A stretch of 64,000 bases of DNA from JBEBSD01 sp040394475 (GCA_040394475.1 JBEBSD010000029.1:1-64000), one strand, 5' to 3'; numbered from the stretch's first letter, positions 42,826-51,785 are shown. Numbers and translations: made by a program. Notes: generated by a model not told the origin, from the sequence alone.

Positions 42826-44058
42826 TTATCTCGGGCCTCTGGATGTTCCTCCTCCGGAGCTTCTCGACGGTGCGGAAGGGGCCGGGCTGCTGCTCCGTGA
42901 CGGCGCCGAATAAGTAGGCGTACTGCTTCTGGAAGGAGCACTATAGGTGGAGTTGCTTCTGGAAGGCGCTGTATAAGTAGAATTGCTTCTTGACGGCGCA
43001 CTGTAGGTGGAATTGCTTCTCGAAGGCGTGCTGTACGTGGACGAGTTATTTCTTGAAGGCGCGCTATAGGTAGAAGTACCTGTACGGGCTGCATTTCCGG
43101 ACGAATAACTGCTACGGTTTGTACTCGGACGTGAATAATAATAATTAGAAGATTCAGTATTTCCGGCCCGGTTAGCTACCGTACTGCGGCTGCTATTGCT
43201 GACCGAAGACTCACTGCCGGTACTACGGGGCCGTGCATAGTAACCATCCGAAGAAGACCGGTTGCTTGCAGCGGTACGGGCACTGCTGCCGGTACGGGTC
43301 ACCACATTGGCGTTATTGGTCCGGGAGGTACTTCCTGCCACTGAATTTCTGTTCACGGCACTGGTACTGCTGCGGGCGCCGTAACGTCTCGTGGCAGAAC
43401 CGTTGTCTCCATAATTATTCACAATAACCGGATAATAATTACCCCATCCGTAAGGATTGTAGCCGTAGAAGCTGTTGTAGCCTCCCCAGTAGCCGCCATA
43501 AGACGGGTAACCGAAACCACCGTAGAACGGATCGCCCCAGCCGCCATATGCCATATGGCTCATGAACGGATCGTATCCCCAACGGCTCCAGCGGTTCCAT
43601 CCGAAAGGACTGTATCCCATGCCGAGCATGCCGCCCATTCCCATGCGGAAACCAATCGAGAACCCGTTGCCATAACCCATCATCGGGTAAAAGCTATTAT
43701 AAAATCCGGAATTGAAACCAGCATTTCTGCCGGCATAATAGCCGTCTGTAAATCCGTTGCCGTAACCGACGTCATTCCCTACATTCCGTTGAATATTTTT
43801 CGTCGTCACGTAGTTTTCGTCGTAATACTGATCTGTTCCCTCCTGTGCCGAAACGCCTTCGTTCCCGGCATAGTCCGGATTGCGATTAGGCTCATAGGAA
43901 CTCTGTGGACGGTTTTCTGCAACCGACACAGCTTCCTGATTTCCCCCTCCGTACAGGTCGTCATACCCTCGGGTAGTGCTGTACTGGTTATAGGTACAAC
44001 CACTGAGCACAAACAGCGTGACAATGGCTATATATGTGGTTATTTTCCGGTTCGTCAT
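42826..44058 (-). CDS. Lipoprotein with Gly/Tyr-rich middle and Ser/Thr/Tyr repeat tail
   Basis: From the ATG at 44058 (an ATG at 44094 adds 12 residues) it has 410 residues, starting with a lipoprotein signal whose lipobox is LSGC (Cys21). Residues about 85-220 are a Gly/Tyr/Phe-rich low-complexity segment (FGWNRWSRWGYDPF, GYWGGYNSFYGYNPYG). The last about 90 residues are tandem copies of a unit of about ten residues (STYSAPSRSN), at least six times with small changes. The combination suggests an unstructured surface or outer-membrane-attached protein, perhaps structural or adhesive. I know no function. The DNA of the tail repeats is itself a tandem repeat, so copy number may vary between isolates. 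Confidence 0.75.
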   Translation of the reverse strand: MTNRKITTYIAIVTLFVLSGCTYNQYSTTRGYDDLYGGGNQEAVSVAENRPQSSYEPNRNPDYAGNEGVSAQEGTDQYYDENYVTTKNIQRNVGNDVGYGNGFTDGYYAGRNAGFNSGFYNSFYPMMGYGNGFSIGFRMGMGGMLGMGYSPFGWNRWSRWGYDPFMSHMAYGGWGDPFYGGFGYPSYGGYWGGYNSFYGYNPYGWGNYYPVIVNNYGDNGSATRRYGARSSTSAVNRNSVAGSTSRTNNANVVTRTGSSARTAASNRSSSDGYYARPRSTGSESSVSNSSRSTVANRAGNTESSNYYYSRPSTNRSSYSSGNAARTGTSTYSAPSRNNSSTYSTPSRSNSTYSAPSRSNSTYTAPSRSNSTYSAPSRSSTPTYSAPSRSSSPAPSAPSRSSGGGTSRGPR

Positions 44059-44258
44059 GATATTGGTTCGGTTGGTGGTTCTTTGAGAAAACAAACTACT
44101 GCACTTAATTGTTCAAAATCCCTTAACTACTTAATAAAGACCCGCTTCAGGCTAAAAGGTTTAAACGGACCGGGAAATTATTTCTGCTTGTCCGGGAAGC
44201 GCTCCTCAGTTTGCCGGAGCATCCGTTCATTAATACCTACAAATTTAGCATAAAAAAC

Positions 44259-44266
44259 TATCTTTG
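44259..44266 (+). promoter_or_regulatory. -7 promoter box for proS
   Basis: TATCTTTG matches TAnnTTTG exactly and lies 64 bp upstream of the proS start. The -33 element is not evident. Confidence 0.45.
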
Positions 44267-44330
44267 CAACCCTGACAGGATGCTGACCGTCATCTAAAGA
44301 AATAAAGCAATCAAATTTAAAGTCAAAATA

Positions 44331-45806
44331 ATGAGTAAGGCGCTTCCAACCCGAGAAGAAAATTATTCGGAGTGGTATAATGAATTGGTAAAAAGGGCGG
44401 ATCTGGCGGAAAATTCTGCCGTACGGGGTTGCATGGTGATCAAGCCTTACGGCTATACCATCTGGGAAAATATGCAACGGGCACTCGATGATATGTTCAA
44501 GGCTACCGGGCATACCAATGCTTATTTCCCGCTCTTCATCCCTAAATCCTACCTCAGTAAAGAGGCCGACCATGTAGAAGGCTTTGCCAAGGAATGCGCC
44601 GTAGTCACCCATTACCGGCTGATAAACGATCCCGGCGGCAAGGGCCTCATCATTGACCCCGAAGCCAAGCTGGAAGAAGAACTGATTGTCAGACCAACTT
44701 CCGAGACGGTAATCTGGAGCTCCTATAAAAACTGGATCCAGTCCTACCGCGACCTGCCGCTGCTGATTAACCAGTGGGCCAATGTCGTACGCTGGGAAAT
44801 GCGGACCCGTCTGTTTCTCCGTACGACTGAGTTTTTATGGCAGGAAGGACATACGGCGCATGCAACGGCCGGGGAGGCGGTTGCAGAAGCGGAACAAATG
44901 CTGGATGTCTATACCAACTTTGCGGAAGAATGGATGGCTTTACCCGTTTTGCGCGGTGTAAAAACCCCCAATGAACGGTTTGCCGGCGCCGTGGAAACCT
45001 ATTGTATCGAGGGGCTTATGCAGGACGGAAAGGCCTTGCAGGCGGGAACTTCCCATTTTCTGGGGCAGAATTTCGCCAAAGCCTTTGACGTCACGTTTCA
45101 AAATAAAACCGGGAAGCTGGAGCATGTCTGGGGAACTTCCTGGGGGGTGAGTACCCGGCTGATGGGAGCCCTCATTATGGGGCATTCCGATGACAGCGGA
45201 CTGGTGCTCCCGCCAAAGCTGGCCCCCATCCAGGTAGTCATCGTCCCTATTTTCAAAAACGACGAACAGCTCGAAGTTCTCAACCAGGAGGTGGCCCGGC
45301 TGGTGCAGCAATTCCAGCGGGAAGGTATCCGGGTGAAATACGACAACAGCGACGGCAATAAACCGGGATGGAAATTTGCCGAATATGAATTGAGAGGAGT
45401 ACCCGTCCGGCTGGGCATCGGGATGCGCGACCTCGAAAACGGCACGATCGAAGTGGCCAGAAGGGATACAAAAACAAAGGAAACGATTGCGCTGAACGGC
45501 GTAACCGACCACATAAAATCCTTGCTGACGACCATCCAGCAATCCTTGTTCGACAAAGCGCTTGCCTTCCGGGAAGCGAATTCGCACCGGGTGGATTCGT
45601 ATGAAACCTTCAAGGAGATCCTGGAGACCCGGGGAGGTTTTCTGTACGCCCACTGGGACGGCACCGTTGAAACGGAGGAAAAAATAAAAGAAGAAACCAA
45701 GGCTACTATTCGTTGTATTCCTTTGGACGCACCCGTCGAAAACGGCGTTTGCATTTATTCAGGCAAGCCATCCGGGAGACGGGTCGTTTTTGCCAGAGCG
45801 TATTAA
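44331..45806 (+). CDS. proS: Prolyl-tRNA synthetase, archaeal/eukaryotic-like short type
   Basis: Charges tRNA-Pro with proline. 491 residues, the type without the bacterial editing insertion. Class II motif 1 falls around YGYTIWENMQRALDDMF, motif 2 in RWEMRTRLFLRTTEFLWQEGHTAH, and motif 3 in GTSWGVSTRLMGALIMGHSDD. The anticodon-binding domain begins near residue 300 (PIQVVIVPIFKND), and the C-terminal zinc-type domain ends in VFARAY. This short ProS type is usual in Bacteroidota. Start is supported by the upstream -7 box. Confidence 0.95.
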   Translation: MSKALPTREENYSEWYNELVKRADLAENSAVRGCMVIKPYGYTIWENMQRALDDMFKATGHTNAYFPLFIPKSYLSKEADHVEGFAKECAVVTHYRLINDPGGKGLIIDPEAKLEEELIVRPTSETVIWSSYKNWIQSYRDLPLLINQWANVVRWEMRTRLFLRTTEFLWQEGHTAHATAGEAVAEAEQMLDVYTNFAEEWMALPVLRGVKTPNERFAGAVETYCIEGLMQDGKALQAGTSHFLGQNFAKAFDVTFQNKTGKLEHVWGTSWGVSTRLMGALIMGHSDDSGLVLPPKLAPIQVVIVPIFKNDEQLEVLNQEVARLVQQFQREGIRVKYDNSDGNKPGWKFAEYELRGVPVRLGIGMRDLENGTIEVARRDTKTKETIALNGVTDHIKSLLTTIQQSLFDKALAFREANSHRVDSYETFKEILETRGGFLYAHWDGTVETEEKIKEETKATIRCIPLDAPVENGVCIYSGKPSGRRVVFARAY

Positions 45807-45898
45807 GGACGGTATAATCCGGAAAAACACGCTGCCCCGCTTCAGGCAAGGGGGCGGTTCAAAGAAGTAAATTTTAATCAAACTACTTTTAAACAGTT

Positions 45899-46330
45899 AT
45901 GACGAAAGCGAAAGCAGGTGACAATGTAAAAGTGCATTATACGGGGACTTTACCCGATGGGACACAATTCGATTCTTCAGTGGGCAGGGAACCACTTTCC
46001 TTCGAACTGGGTAGCGGAGCGGTGATCGGAGGATTTGATCAGGGGGTTACCGGAATGGAAGTAGGAACAAAAAAAACAATCCACATCCCCAGTGCAGAAG
46101 CATACGGGCCGGTCAATCCGGATTTGCTGGTTAAATTTGACCGGGCGCAAATCCCTGCCGACATTCCCCTTGAAATCGGGACCACCCTCAACATGCACCA
46201 GGAAGGCTCCGGCCAGGTTGTGCCGGTGATCGTCAGAGCCGTAGAGGCTGATCACGTGATCCTGGATGCCAATCACGAGCTTGCCGGGCAAGACTTAATC
46301 TTTGAACTCGAACTGGTCGCCATCGCGTAA
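45899..46330 (+). CDS. FKBP-type peptidyl-prolyl isomerase, SlyD-like
   Basis: A cytoplasmic prolyl isomerase of 143 residues. The FKBP part (1-68) has VHYTGTLPDGTQFDSS and IGGFDQGVTGMEVG. The insert-in-flap domain (about 69-125) gives the SlyD type, which also works as a chaperone. The histidine-rich metal-binding tail of the E. coli protein is absent. It is convergent with dprA, with a 3-bp gap, so the two transcripts may overlap. Confidence 0.93.
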   Translation: MTKAKAGDNVKVHYTGTLPDGTQFDSSVGREPLSFELGSGAVIGGFDQGVTGMEVGTKKTIHIPSAEAYGPVNPDLLVKFDRAQIPADIPLEIGTTLNMHQEGSGQVVPVIVRAVEADHVILDANHELAGQDLIFELELVAIA

Positions 46331-46333
46331 GAC

Positions 46334-47464
46334 CTACAGCAAGGTATATTTTTTCCCGGGAAGCGACCGGACCACTCCCTGAAATTCCAGACTCAGGAGC
46401 AGCGTCGCCAGCTTCCCGGGATGAATGCCGCTATGCCAGCTTAATTCATCGATCTGCAGTACCTTAAACGTCCGCAACAGCGCTAACAGCTGGCCTTCTT
46501 CTACCGAAAAGCCGTCAAAAACGGCAAATGACGTCTCGGTTTGTTCCCTGAAAATAGTGGGGTTACGCTTTTTCACGCCCCATCCGAGATCGGCCACCAT
46601 CGCCTCCACACTGGTAAACAACCCTGCTTTGTTTTGCCGGATCAGCGCGTTGCAGCCTTCGGACATCGGCTGGTTCAGCGCGCCCGGGACGGCAAAGACC
46701 TCACGATGGTAATTTTGTGCAAATTCGACCGTAATCAGACTCCCCCCTTTAAGCGCTGATTCCACTACAATCAATACGTCGCTTAGCCCGGCAATAATAC
46801 GGTTCCGCGCCGGAAACCGCTGAAAGTCGGGATGGGTACCCATTGGGTTCTCGGTTACGATCCCACCGGTTTCCCGCATCTGCCGGGCGGTTTTTTCATG
46901 CGACCGCGGATAAATGATGTCAATCCCGCTGGCCATTACCCCTAGCGTCGACAGGTTGTTTTTCAGGCAGGCCCTGTGTGCCGCAATATCCACCCCGTAT
47001 GCCAACCCGCTGACGATCACCGGATTAAACGGAGCCAGTTCTCTGATAATGGTTTCGGTGACCGATTTCCCGTATTCGGTGATCTTACGGGTTCCGACAA
47101 TCCCGACAGTATGCTTACCATGCCAGTCGACGGCCCCTGCCGAATACAGGACCAGCGGCGCATCGTACAGCGGCTTCAGCCGGGCAGGATAAGTGGCATC
47201 CGGATAGCAGCTCAACCGGACACCTGCCTGCATACAGCGTTTATATTCTTCCTCGGCAAACCTCAGGCTGCTTTTTGTCAGGATCTGTCTGGTAACGTGC
47301 TCCCCGATACCCGGTATCCGAAGGAGCTTTTTCAAGCCCGTTTCGAATACCTGGGCCGGTCCGCCGCAGTAACTGATTAACTGGCGGGCAGTAATGGCGC
47401 CTACTCCGGGAATATTTACAAGAGCCAGGAACGGAATCGCTTGCTCTTCGCTCAACGGCTGCAT
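46334..47464 (-). CDS. dprA: DNA processing protein DprA
   Basis: Loads RecA onto incoming single-stranded DNA during natural transformation. 376 residues. N-terminal helix-hairpin-helix-like part (about 1-65), then the Rossmann core (about 100-290) with GIVGTRKITEYG, SGLAYGVDIAAHRACL, TLGVMASGIDIIYPRSH and the GSLITVEFA segment. A winged-helix C-terminus (about 320-376) follows. It lies 10 bp after an ssb-like gene in the same direction. Together they fit DNA handling during uptake. Confidence 0.93.
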   Translation of the reverse strand: MQPLSEEQAIPFLALVNIPGVGAITARQLISYCGGPAQVFETGLKKLLRIPGIGEHVTRQILTKSSLRFAEEEYKRCMQAGVRLSCYPDATYPARLKPLYDAPLVLYSAGAVDWHGKHTVGIVGTRKITEYGKSVTETIIRELAPFNPVIVSGLAYGVDIAAHRACLKNNLSTLGVMASGIDIIYPRSHEKTARQMRETGGIVTENPMGTHPDFQRFPARNRIIAGLSDVLIVVESALKGGSLITVEFAQNYHREVFAVPGALNQPMSEGCNALIRQNKAGLFTSVEAMVADLGWGVKKRNPTIFREQTETSFAVFDGFSVEEGQLLALLRTFKVLQIDELSWHSGIHPGKLATLLLSLEFQGVVRSLPGKKYTLL

Positions 47465-47474
47465 GCCCTTCGCT

Positions 47475-47840
47475 TTACCCGTTCGCCTCTTCCGCGATCT
47501 CCTTCTTCCGTTCCGCCAATCTCAGGATTTCACTCACTTCTACCTCGGTTACATTTCGCTTCTGCCCGTTTTTGTCCGTATAACTTCGCGTAATCAACCG
47601 GCCTTCCACCGCTACTTCAGACCCTTTGGTCAAATATTTTTCGGCGGTTTCGGCGATTTTGTTCCAGCCGATCAGCGTATGCCAGTGCACATCATCCACC
47701 CACTCGCCGGTACCCGATTTGTACCGTTCATTGGTGGCCAGGGTAAACCGGACCCTTTTACGGCCCCCGTCAAACAGTTTCATCTCCGGGGCCTGCCCGA
47801 GATGACCGATCAATTGCACTCTGTTACGCAGTGTGTACAT
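47475..47840 (-). CDS. ssb: Single-stranded DNA-binding protein, short form
   Basis: An OB-fold SSB of 121 residues (LRNRVQLIGHLGQAPEMKLFDGGRKRVRFTLATNERYK). The fold is complete but the C-terminal tail ends in EIAEEANG and lacks the acidic DDDIPF-like tip that recruits partner proteins. It may be a secondary SSB used in transformation, given dprA directly downstream. A -7-type promoter box lies at 47890-47897. Confidence 0.92.
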   Translation of the reverse strand: MYTLRNRVQLIGHLGQAPEMKLFDGGRKRVRFTLATNERYKSGTGEWVDDVHWHTLIGWNKIAETAEKYLTKGSEVAVEGRLITRSYTDKNGQKRNVTEVEVSEILRLAERKKEIAEEANG

Positions 47841-47889
47841 AGCTGTAGCGATTTAAATGAAGAGTAATTTCTTACGGTGACCCGTAGGG

Positions 47890-47897
47890 CAAAACTA
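47890..47897 (-). promoter_or_regulatory. -7 promoter box for ssb-dprA
   Basis: On the minus strand TAGTTTTG, an exact match to TAnnTTTG, 50 bp upstream of the ssb start. Confidence 0.5.
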
Positions 47898-48012
47898 GAT
47901 CGGTTGTCCGCAGCCAGCCGTGTAATAACCAACTACTTTCGTAAATAAACGGGTGTAAACGGATAAAGCTTCCTTCCGGGCGATGCCCCAACCCCGGTCC
48001 CGCCGGTCAGGA

Positions 48013-48043
48013 TTGGAACCCACCGCAAAAAGCAGTAATTTTG
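48013..48043 (+). promoter_or_regulatory. Promoter of the zinc-ribbon gene
   Basis: TTG at 48013-48015, a 20-bp spacer, then TAATTTTG at 48036-48043, an exact match to the Bacteroidota consensus. It lies inside the frame that precedes the ATG at 48088 and therefore supports the later start for that gene. Confidence 0.65.
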
Positions 48044-48087
48044 TACCTGATACGATTTTGTTCCAATCTCTGATCAACCTGCACACT

Positions 48088-48468
48088 ATGGATACTACCC
48101 CTGTTAAGCACTGCCTGGCATGCCACAAACCCTTTACGGGCCGGTCTGACAAAAAATTCTGCGACGATTACTGCCGGAGCGCCCATAACAACCGGCTGAA
48201 AAGTACCCACAACAACTACATCCGGAATGTGAACAGCGCCCTGCTGCGCAACCGCCGGATTCTGGAAAACCTCCTTCCCCCGACCCATGAAAAAGTGAAG
48301 GTCCATGAGGAGCATCTCCGGCATCACGGTTTTCAATTCCACTACCATACCCATTCCTATACGACCAAAAAAGGCCAGCATTACCTATTCTGTTATGAAT
48401 ATGGTTACCTGGCCGTCGGGAATAACTGGTTTTTGATCGTCCGGAGAACCGGTCAGTCTTTCGGTTAA
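48088..48468 (+). CDS. Small zinc-ribbon-like protein of unknown function
   Basis: A 126-residue protein. Cysteines in HCLACHKPF and KFCDDYCRSAHNN form a C-x2-C ... C-x3-C zinc-ribbon at about 9-29. The rest is basic and helical, with His- and Tyr-rich stretches (HGFQFHYHTHSYTTKKGQHYLFCYEYGYLAVGNNW). The ATG at 48088 is favoured because a consensus promoter lies at 48013-48043; a longer frame from 47983 would put the promoter inside the gene. The 3' end overlaps the convergent amidase by 4 bp. Function unknown; nucleic-acid binding is plausible. Confidence 0.75.
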   Translation: MDTTPVKHCLACHKPFTGRSDKKFCDDYCRSAHNNRLKSTHNNYIRNVNSALLRNRRILENLLPPTHEKVKVHEEHLRHHGFQFHYHTHSYTTKKGQHYLFCYEYGYLAVGNNWFLIVRRTGQSFG

Positions 48469-49355
48469 TCTACAAAACGTTTCAAAATGGGAGCGTAAGA
48501 GTCGATGCGGCGGTCACGTAAATACGGCCAGGTAGAACGGTAGTATTCAATCCGGCTCAAATCCAGCTCCTCTACGTGTACATCTTCGTCCTGGCGGGAG
48601 GCCACAAACAGTAACCGCCCATGGGGATTTGCCACAAACGATCCTCCCCAGAATTGCTGGCCGTTTTCCTCCCCTACCCGGTTGACAGCGACCACATACA
48701 CTCCGTTGGCCACGGCATGTCCCTGCTGGATCGCCTGCCAGGCCCCGTATTGCTCCTCATTGATCACGGGGTCGGCCTCCTGCAGGTCCCAGCCGATGGC
48801 GGTCGGGTAAAACAGGATTTCCGCCCCCATCAGACTGGTGATCCGCGCAGCTTCCGGATACCACTGGTCCCAGCAGATCAGCACGCCGATGGTGGCGAAG
48901 CGCGTTTTAAATACCCGGTAACCGGAGCTGTCCAACCCGGGTTCAGTGGCATCGCCCGGTGTGAAATAATATTTTTCAGAGTATCCCGGATCATCCGGGA
49001 TGTGCATTTTGCGGTATTTGCCCAGGTAACTGCCGTCGGCATCCAATACGGCAGTTGTATTGTGGTACAGTCCCTGCGCCCGCTTTTCAAACAGGGAGGC
49101 AATGATCACCACTCCCAGTTCTCTGGCCGCACCTGCCAAAACCGCTGTTGTCGGACCAGGAACCGGTTCCGCCAGCTCAAAATTGGCCCGATCTTCTGTG
49201 TCACAAAAATACAGCGAGCGGAACAGTTCCTGAAGGCAGACAATCTGTGCACCTTTGGCGGCCGCTTCCCGGATACCGGCAAGGGCTTTCTGCAGGTTCG
49301 CCTCAACGTCCTGCGAACAGCTCATTTGTACTAATCCTACTTTTACTTTTTTCAT
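48465..49355 (-). CDS. aguB: N-carbamoylputrescine amidase
   Basis: A nitrilase-fold hydrolase of 296 residues that converts N-carbamoylputrescine to putrescine, CO2 and ammonia. The catalytic triad is Glu43 (CLQELFRSLYF), Lys116 (YRKMHIPDDPGY) and Cys161 (LICWDQWYPEAAR). Length and the CWDQWYPEAAR motif fit the AguB group rather than general nitrilases. Its usual partner, agmatine deiminase, is not next to it in this window. A heptad array lies 20 bp upstream of its start. Confidence 0.92.
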   Translation of the reverse strand: MKKVKVGLVQMSCSQDVEANLQKALAGIREAAAKGAQIVCLQELFRSLYFCDTEDRANFELAEPVPGPTTAVLAGAARELGVVIIASLFEKRAQGLYHNTTAVLDADGSYLGKYRKMHIPDDPGYSEKYYFTPGDATEPGLDSSGYRVFKTRFATIGVLICWDQWYPEAARITSLMGAEILFYPTAIGWDLQEADPVINEEQYGAWQAIQQGHAVANGVYVVAVNRVGEENGQQFWGGSFVANPHGRLLFVASRQDEDVHVEELDLSRIEYYRSTWPYLRDRRIDSYAPILKRFVD

Positions 49356-49374
49356 ATTGTCTGTATAAAAAGTT

Positions 49375-49522
49375 ATCGGTGGTCGGCTATCGGCCTTCAG
49401 CTATCAGCCTTCGGCGATCGGCTATTGCCTTCAGCTATCGGCCTTCGGCTTTTTTAGCAATCGGCCTTCTGTCGGCAATCAGCAGAATCAAATCGTAATT
49501 CGTCAATCGTAATTCGTCAATC
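49375..49522. repeat. Heptanucleotide arrays, CGGCTAT and AATCGTA families
   Basis: About ten units of the ATCGGCT/TTCAGCT type with one phase slip near 49430, interrupted stretches around 49451-49490, then AATCGTA and ATTCGTC twice each. It is the left border of a hairpin-rich core (49574-49694), with a reverse-oriented array on the other side. Together with that core it fills the 423-bp gap between aguB and the GT9 gene. Confidence 0.8.
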
Positions 49523-49573
49523 AAAGATCAGCCACGGGCTTACCCAAGCCGATTTCCAACATTTGGCAACTAC

Positions 49574-49694
49574 CCCATTGCCACTTTCTTTCGCCTACAC
49601 CATGGGCTGTGCCTTCGGTATACTTACTGCAGGCGGTGTCTGCGCAAACCGCTTACAGGCTGGCAATGGGATGGTCTGTGAAGACACAGACCAT
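49574..49694. other. Structured non-coding core with two perfect inverted repeats
   Basis: CCCATTGCCA (49574-49583) pairs with TGGCAATGGG (49661-49670), and directly after it ATGGTCTGTG pairs with CACAGACCAT across a 4-nt loop (49671-49694). The layout of opposed heptad arrays around a structured core repeats that of the two 193-bp elements, although the core sequence differs. Confidence 0.75.
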
Positions 49695-49700
49695 GGTGGT

Positions 49701-49770
49701 ATTGCCGATTGCTGATCTCCGATTGCCGACTGCCGATTGCCGACTGCTGATAGCCGATCTCCGATAGCCG
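49701..49770. repeat. Heptanucleotide array, CGGCTAT family, minus orientation
   Basis: Ten units in unbroken phase (ATTGCCG, ATTGCTG, ATCTCCG, ACTGCCG, ACTGCTG, ATAGCCG and so on). It ends 8 bp from the stop codon of the GT9 gene at 49779. Confidence 0.85.
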
Positions 49771-49778
49771 ATAACCAT

Positions 49779-50780
49779 CTACGTATTATTAAACCACCGG
49801 ACACCTGCCGCCGCGATGGCCGCCGTGTCCTGCAAACGCATGCATTTAAAATGCCCCTTGGGGCATTTGCCCGATCCGAAATTACTACAGGGATGACAGT
49901 TAAGTCCCTCGACGAGGAACTCCTCCCGTTCACTGTTCAGGTACGGCCAGACCCCGAAGCGATCGGGGGAGGTTGCCCCCCAGACCGAGATTACCCGTTT
50001 GTCAAACGCACCCGAAATGTGCATCAAGCCTGTATCGTGCGTAATCACGACGCGGGCCTGCCTGACCAGCGAAACCGACTCGTTGAACCGTAATTTCCCG
50101 CACAGGTCATAGATAGGGCCGGCTACGCGGTTGGTGACCTGCCGCGCGACTTCCCGGTCCTCGGGTCCTCCCAGCAGCAGCACCGGACACCGGAGCCGCT
50201 TGCAAACCTCCATAATCTTCTCAAGCGGCAGTCGTTTGGTATAATGCTGGCCACCTATTACAAATACCACAAACCCGTTTTGATAGGGAAACGGCAGCAC
50301 CCGTTCCGGATGCACCTCTTCATCCGGAGCGATAAAATAGTCCACCGGCTTCCCGTCATTCACCACCCCCAGGGGCCGCACCGCTTCCAGGTTGCGTTCT
50401 ACGATATGAACGCCCCTCGGCAGCAGATCCAGGTGGAACCGGTTGAGCAGGAACTTCTCCACCGAAAGCTTCCGGAAACTCAGGGTCTTTCGCCGCAGCC
50501 ATGCCCGTAACCAATACGATCTCAGGGTTTTGTGCAAATCAATCACGTAATCGAAGTTCTCTTTCCGGAATATCCGTATAAGTTCCTTCAGATTACCGTC
50601 AAGGTAATGCAGCTGATCGATATAGGGATTATGTTCCAGGACCATCCCAAACTTTTTTTTCACGACATAATGGATCTCAGCTTCCGGATATTGCTGCTTC
50701 AGGCAGCGGACCACGGGGGTAGTCAGCACGATGTCGCCGATAGACGAAAAGCGGATAATCAGGAATTTTGTTGCAGCCAT
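49779..50780 (-). CDS. Glycosyltransferase family 9 (heptosyltransferase-like)
   Basis: A cytoplasmic-side transferase of 333 residues with the GT-B fold of ADP-heptose:LPS heptosyltransferases. FSSIGDIVLTTPVVRCLKQQYP at the start and VVITHDTGLMHISGAF near residue 250 are family signatures. It would add a heptose or other sugar to lipopolysaccharide core. The neighbouring lpxL-like gene, 6 bp upstream, fits joint work on lipopolysaccharide. Confidence 0.92.
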   Translation of the reverse strand: MAATKFLIIRFSSIGDIVLTTPVVRCLKQQYPEAEIHYVVKKKFGMVLEHNPYIDQLHYLDGNLKELIRIFRKENFDYVIDLHKTLRSYWLRAWLRRKTLSFRKLSVEKFLLNRFHLDLLPRGVHIVERNLEAVRPLGVVNDGKPVDYFIAPDEEVHPERVLPFPYQNGFVVFVIGGQHYTKRLPLEKIMEVCKRLRCPVLLLGGPEDREVARQVTNRVAGPIYDLCGKLRFNESVSLVRQARVVITHDTGLMHISGAFDKRVISVWGATSPDRFGVWPYLNSEREEFLVEGLNCHPCSNFGSGKCPKGHFKCMRLQDTAAIAAAGVRWFNNT

Positions 50781-50786
50781 CCGATG

Positions 50787-51677
50787 TCAATTTCCGAGTA
50801 GTTGTTCCGGTTTCAGTACTTCCGGCTTTTTGTGTTTCCAACGCTTATGGCTCCACAGCCAATTGGCAGGTTGCTTGTATATTTGTTCTTCCAGTTTCCG
50901 GATCTGTCGTTCCAATATGCGGTTCGGCGGCTCGGCGCCGGGGTTTTCCGACAGCATGCTCAATTCCAGGAGGTAATAACCTCTCCGGGCCTCCATTCTC
51001 AGGATATCACCGAAGAGAATGGGGATGTCACAGGTACGGGCAATGGTTTCCGCCCCCCGGAAAATCCCGGTATCCTGGTGCAGAAACCGGGTCCAGTAAG
51101 CCGAAGTGGGGTTAGGAGACTGGTCATTTACCAGGAAAACCAGGTACGGGTTTGCCCGGGGCTTTTCCAGCTCACTATAAATCTGTTTCATCGGGACCAT
51201 TACCGCCCCGAAACGCGTTCTCATTTCCTGGAACCACCGTTCAAAACCAGGATTAGCCAACGGCTTATAGACGGTTATCGGCTCCGGTCTCAAATGAGAA
51301 GACGCATACAGGTTGGCCAGTTCCCAGTTTCCCCGGTGCCCCAATACCACCACAGCCCCTGTTTGCAGACTGTTCAGGTAGTCCCTGGTCTCGGTGGCCA
51401 GGACCAGCCGCTCCCCGATTTCATTCAGGGGGGTGTTCCGGAGCTTTATGGTTTCCATGATCAGATCGGCGAAATGCCGGTAAAACGCCCGTGTCAATTC
51501 CTTCAGCTCCTTTTCACTCTTTTCAGGGAAACTATTTCTCAAATTTGCAACGACAATTGTTTTCCGGTATCTGATCACCTTATGAAGCAGGAAACTCAGG
51601 AAATCCGACACGGAATAGATAGTCTTCCAGGAAGTCGCCGACAAGGTGTTCAGTATGGCAATCAAAATGGTATTCAC
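50787..51677 (-). CDS. LpxL/HtrB-family lipid A acyltransferase
   Basis: A membrane acyltransferase of 296 residues, 6 bp before the GT9 gene. The HX4E catalytic motif is present in HRGNWELANL (about 113-122). It has the family's EMRTRFGAVMVPMK and FLVNDQSP segments (about 149-181). It would add a secondary acyl chain to lipid A or act in a related lysophospholipid acylation. A short hydrophobic segment at the N-terminus gives membrane contact. Confidence 0.92.
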   Translation of the reverse strand: MNTILIAILNTLSATSWKTIYSVSDFLSFLLHKVIRYRKTIVVANLRNSFPEKSEKELKELTRAFYRHFADLIMETIKLRNTPLNEIGERLVLATETRDYLNSLQTGAVVVLGHRGNWELANLYASSHLRPEPITVYKPLANPGFERWFQEMRTRFGAVMVPMKQIYSELEKPRANPYLVFLVNDQSPNPTSAYWTRFLHQDTGIFRGAETIARTCDIPILFGDILRMEARRGYYLLELSMLSENPGAEPPNRILERQIRKLEEQIYKQPANWLWSHKRWKHKKPEVLKPEQLLGN

Positions 51678-51715
51678 TACTAATTACTACTAATAATACT
51701 TGCTGATAGTTCCTG

Positions 51716-51723
51716 CAAAAGTA
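51716..51723 (-). promoter_or_regulatory. -7 promoter box for the lpxL-like gene
   Basis: On the minus strand TACTTTTG, exact match to TAnnTTTG, 39 bp upstream of the start codon. No clear -33 element. Confidence 0.45.
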
Positions 51724-51754
51724 CAGTTTAAATAAAACATTCGCGGTAATAAAA

Positions 51755-51785
51755 TTGCTTTTCAGCGCACATCCCAGTATCTTCG
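51755..51785 (+). promoter_or_regulatory. Promoter of the small membrane protein gene
   Basis: TTG at 51755-51757, a 20-bp spacer and TATCTTCG (one mismatch to TAnnTTTG) at 51778-51785, 34 bp upstream of the ATG at 51819. Confidence 0.5.

Noticed and set aside
42720..43094. A 124-codon frame in the repeat tail of the lipoprotein
   Set aside because: It is the repeat DNA read in another frame and has no start context; the lipoprotein frame has a signal peptide.
47983..48087. Upstream extension of the zinc-ribbon gene
   Set aside because: A consensus promoter lies inside it (48013-48043), so translation from 47983 would be absent from the transcript.
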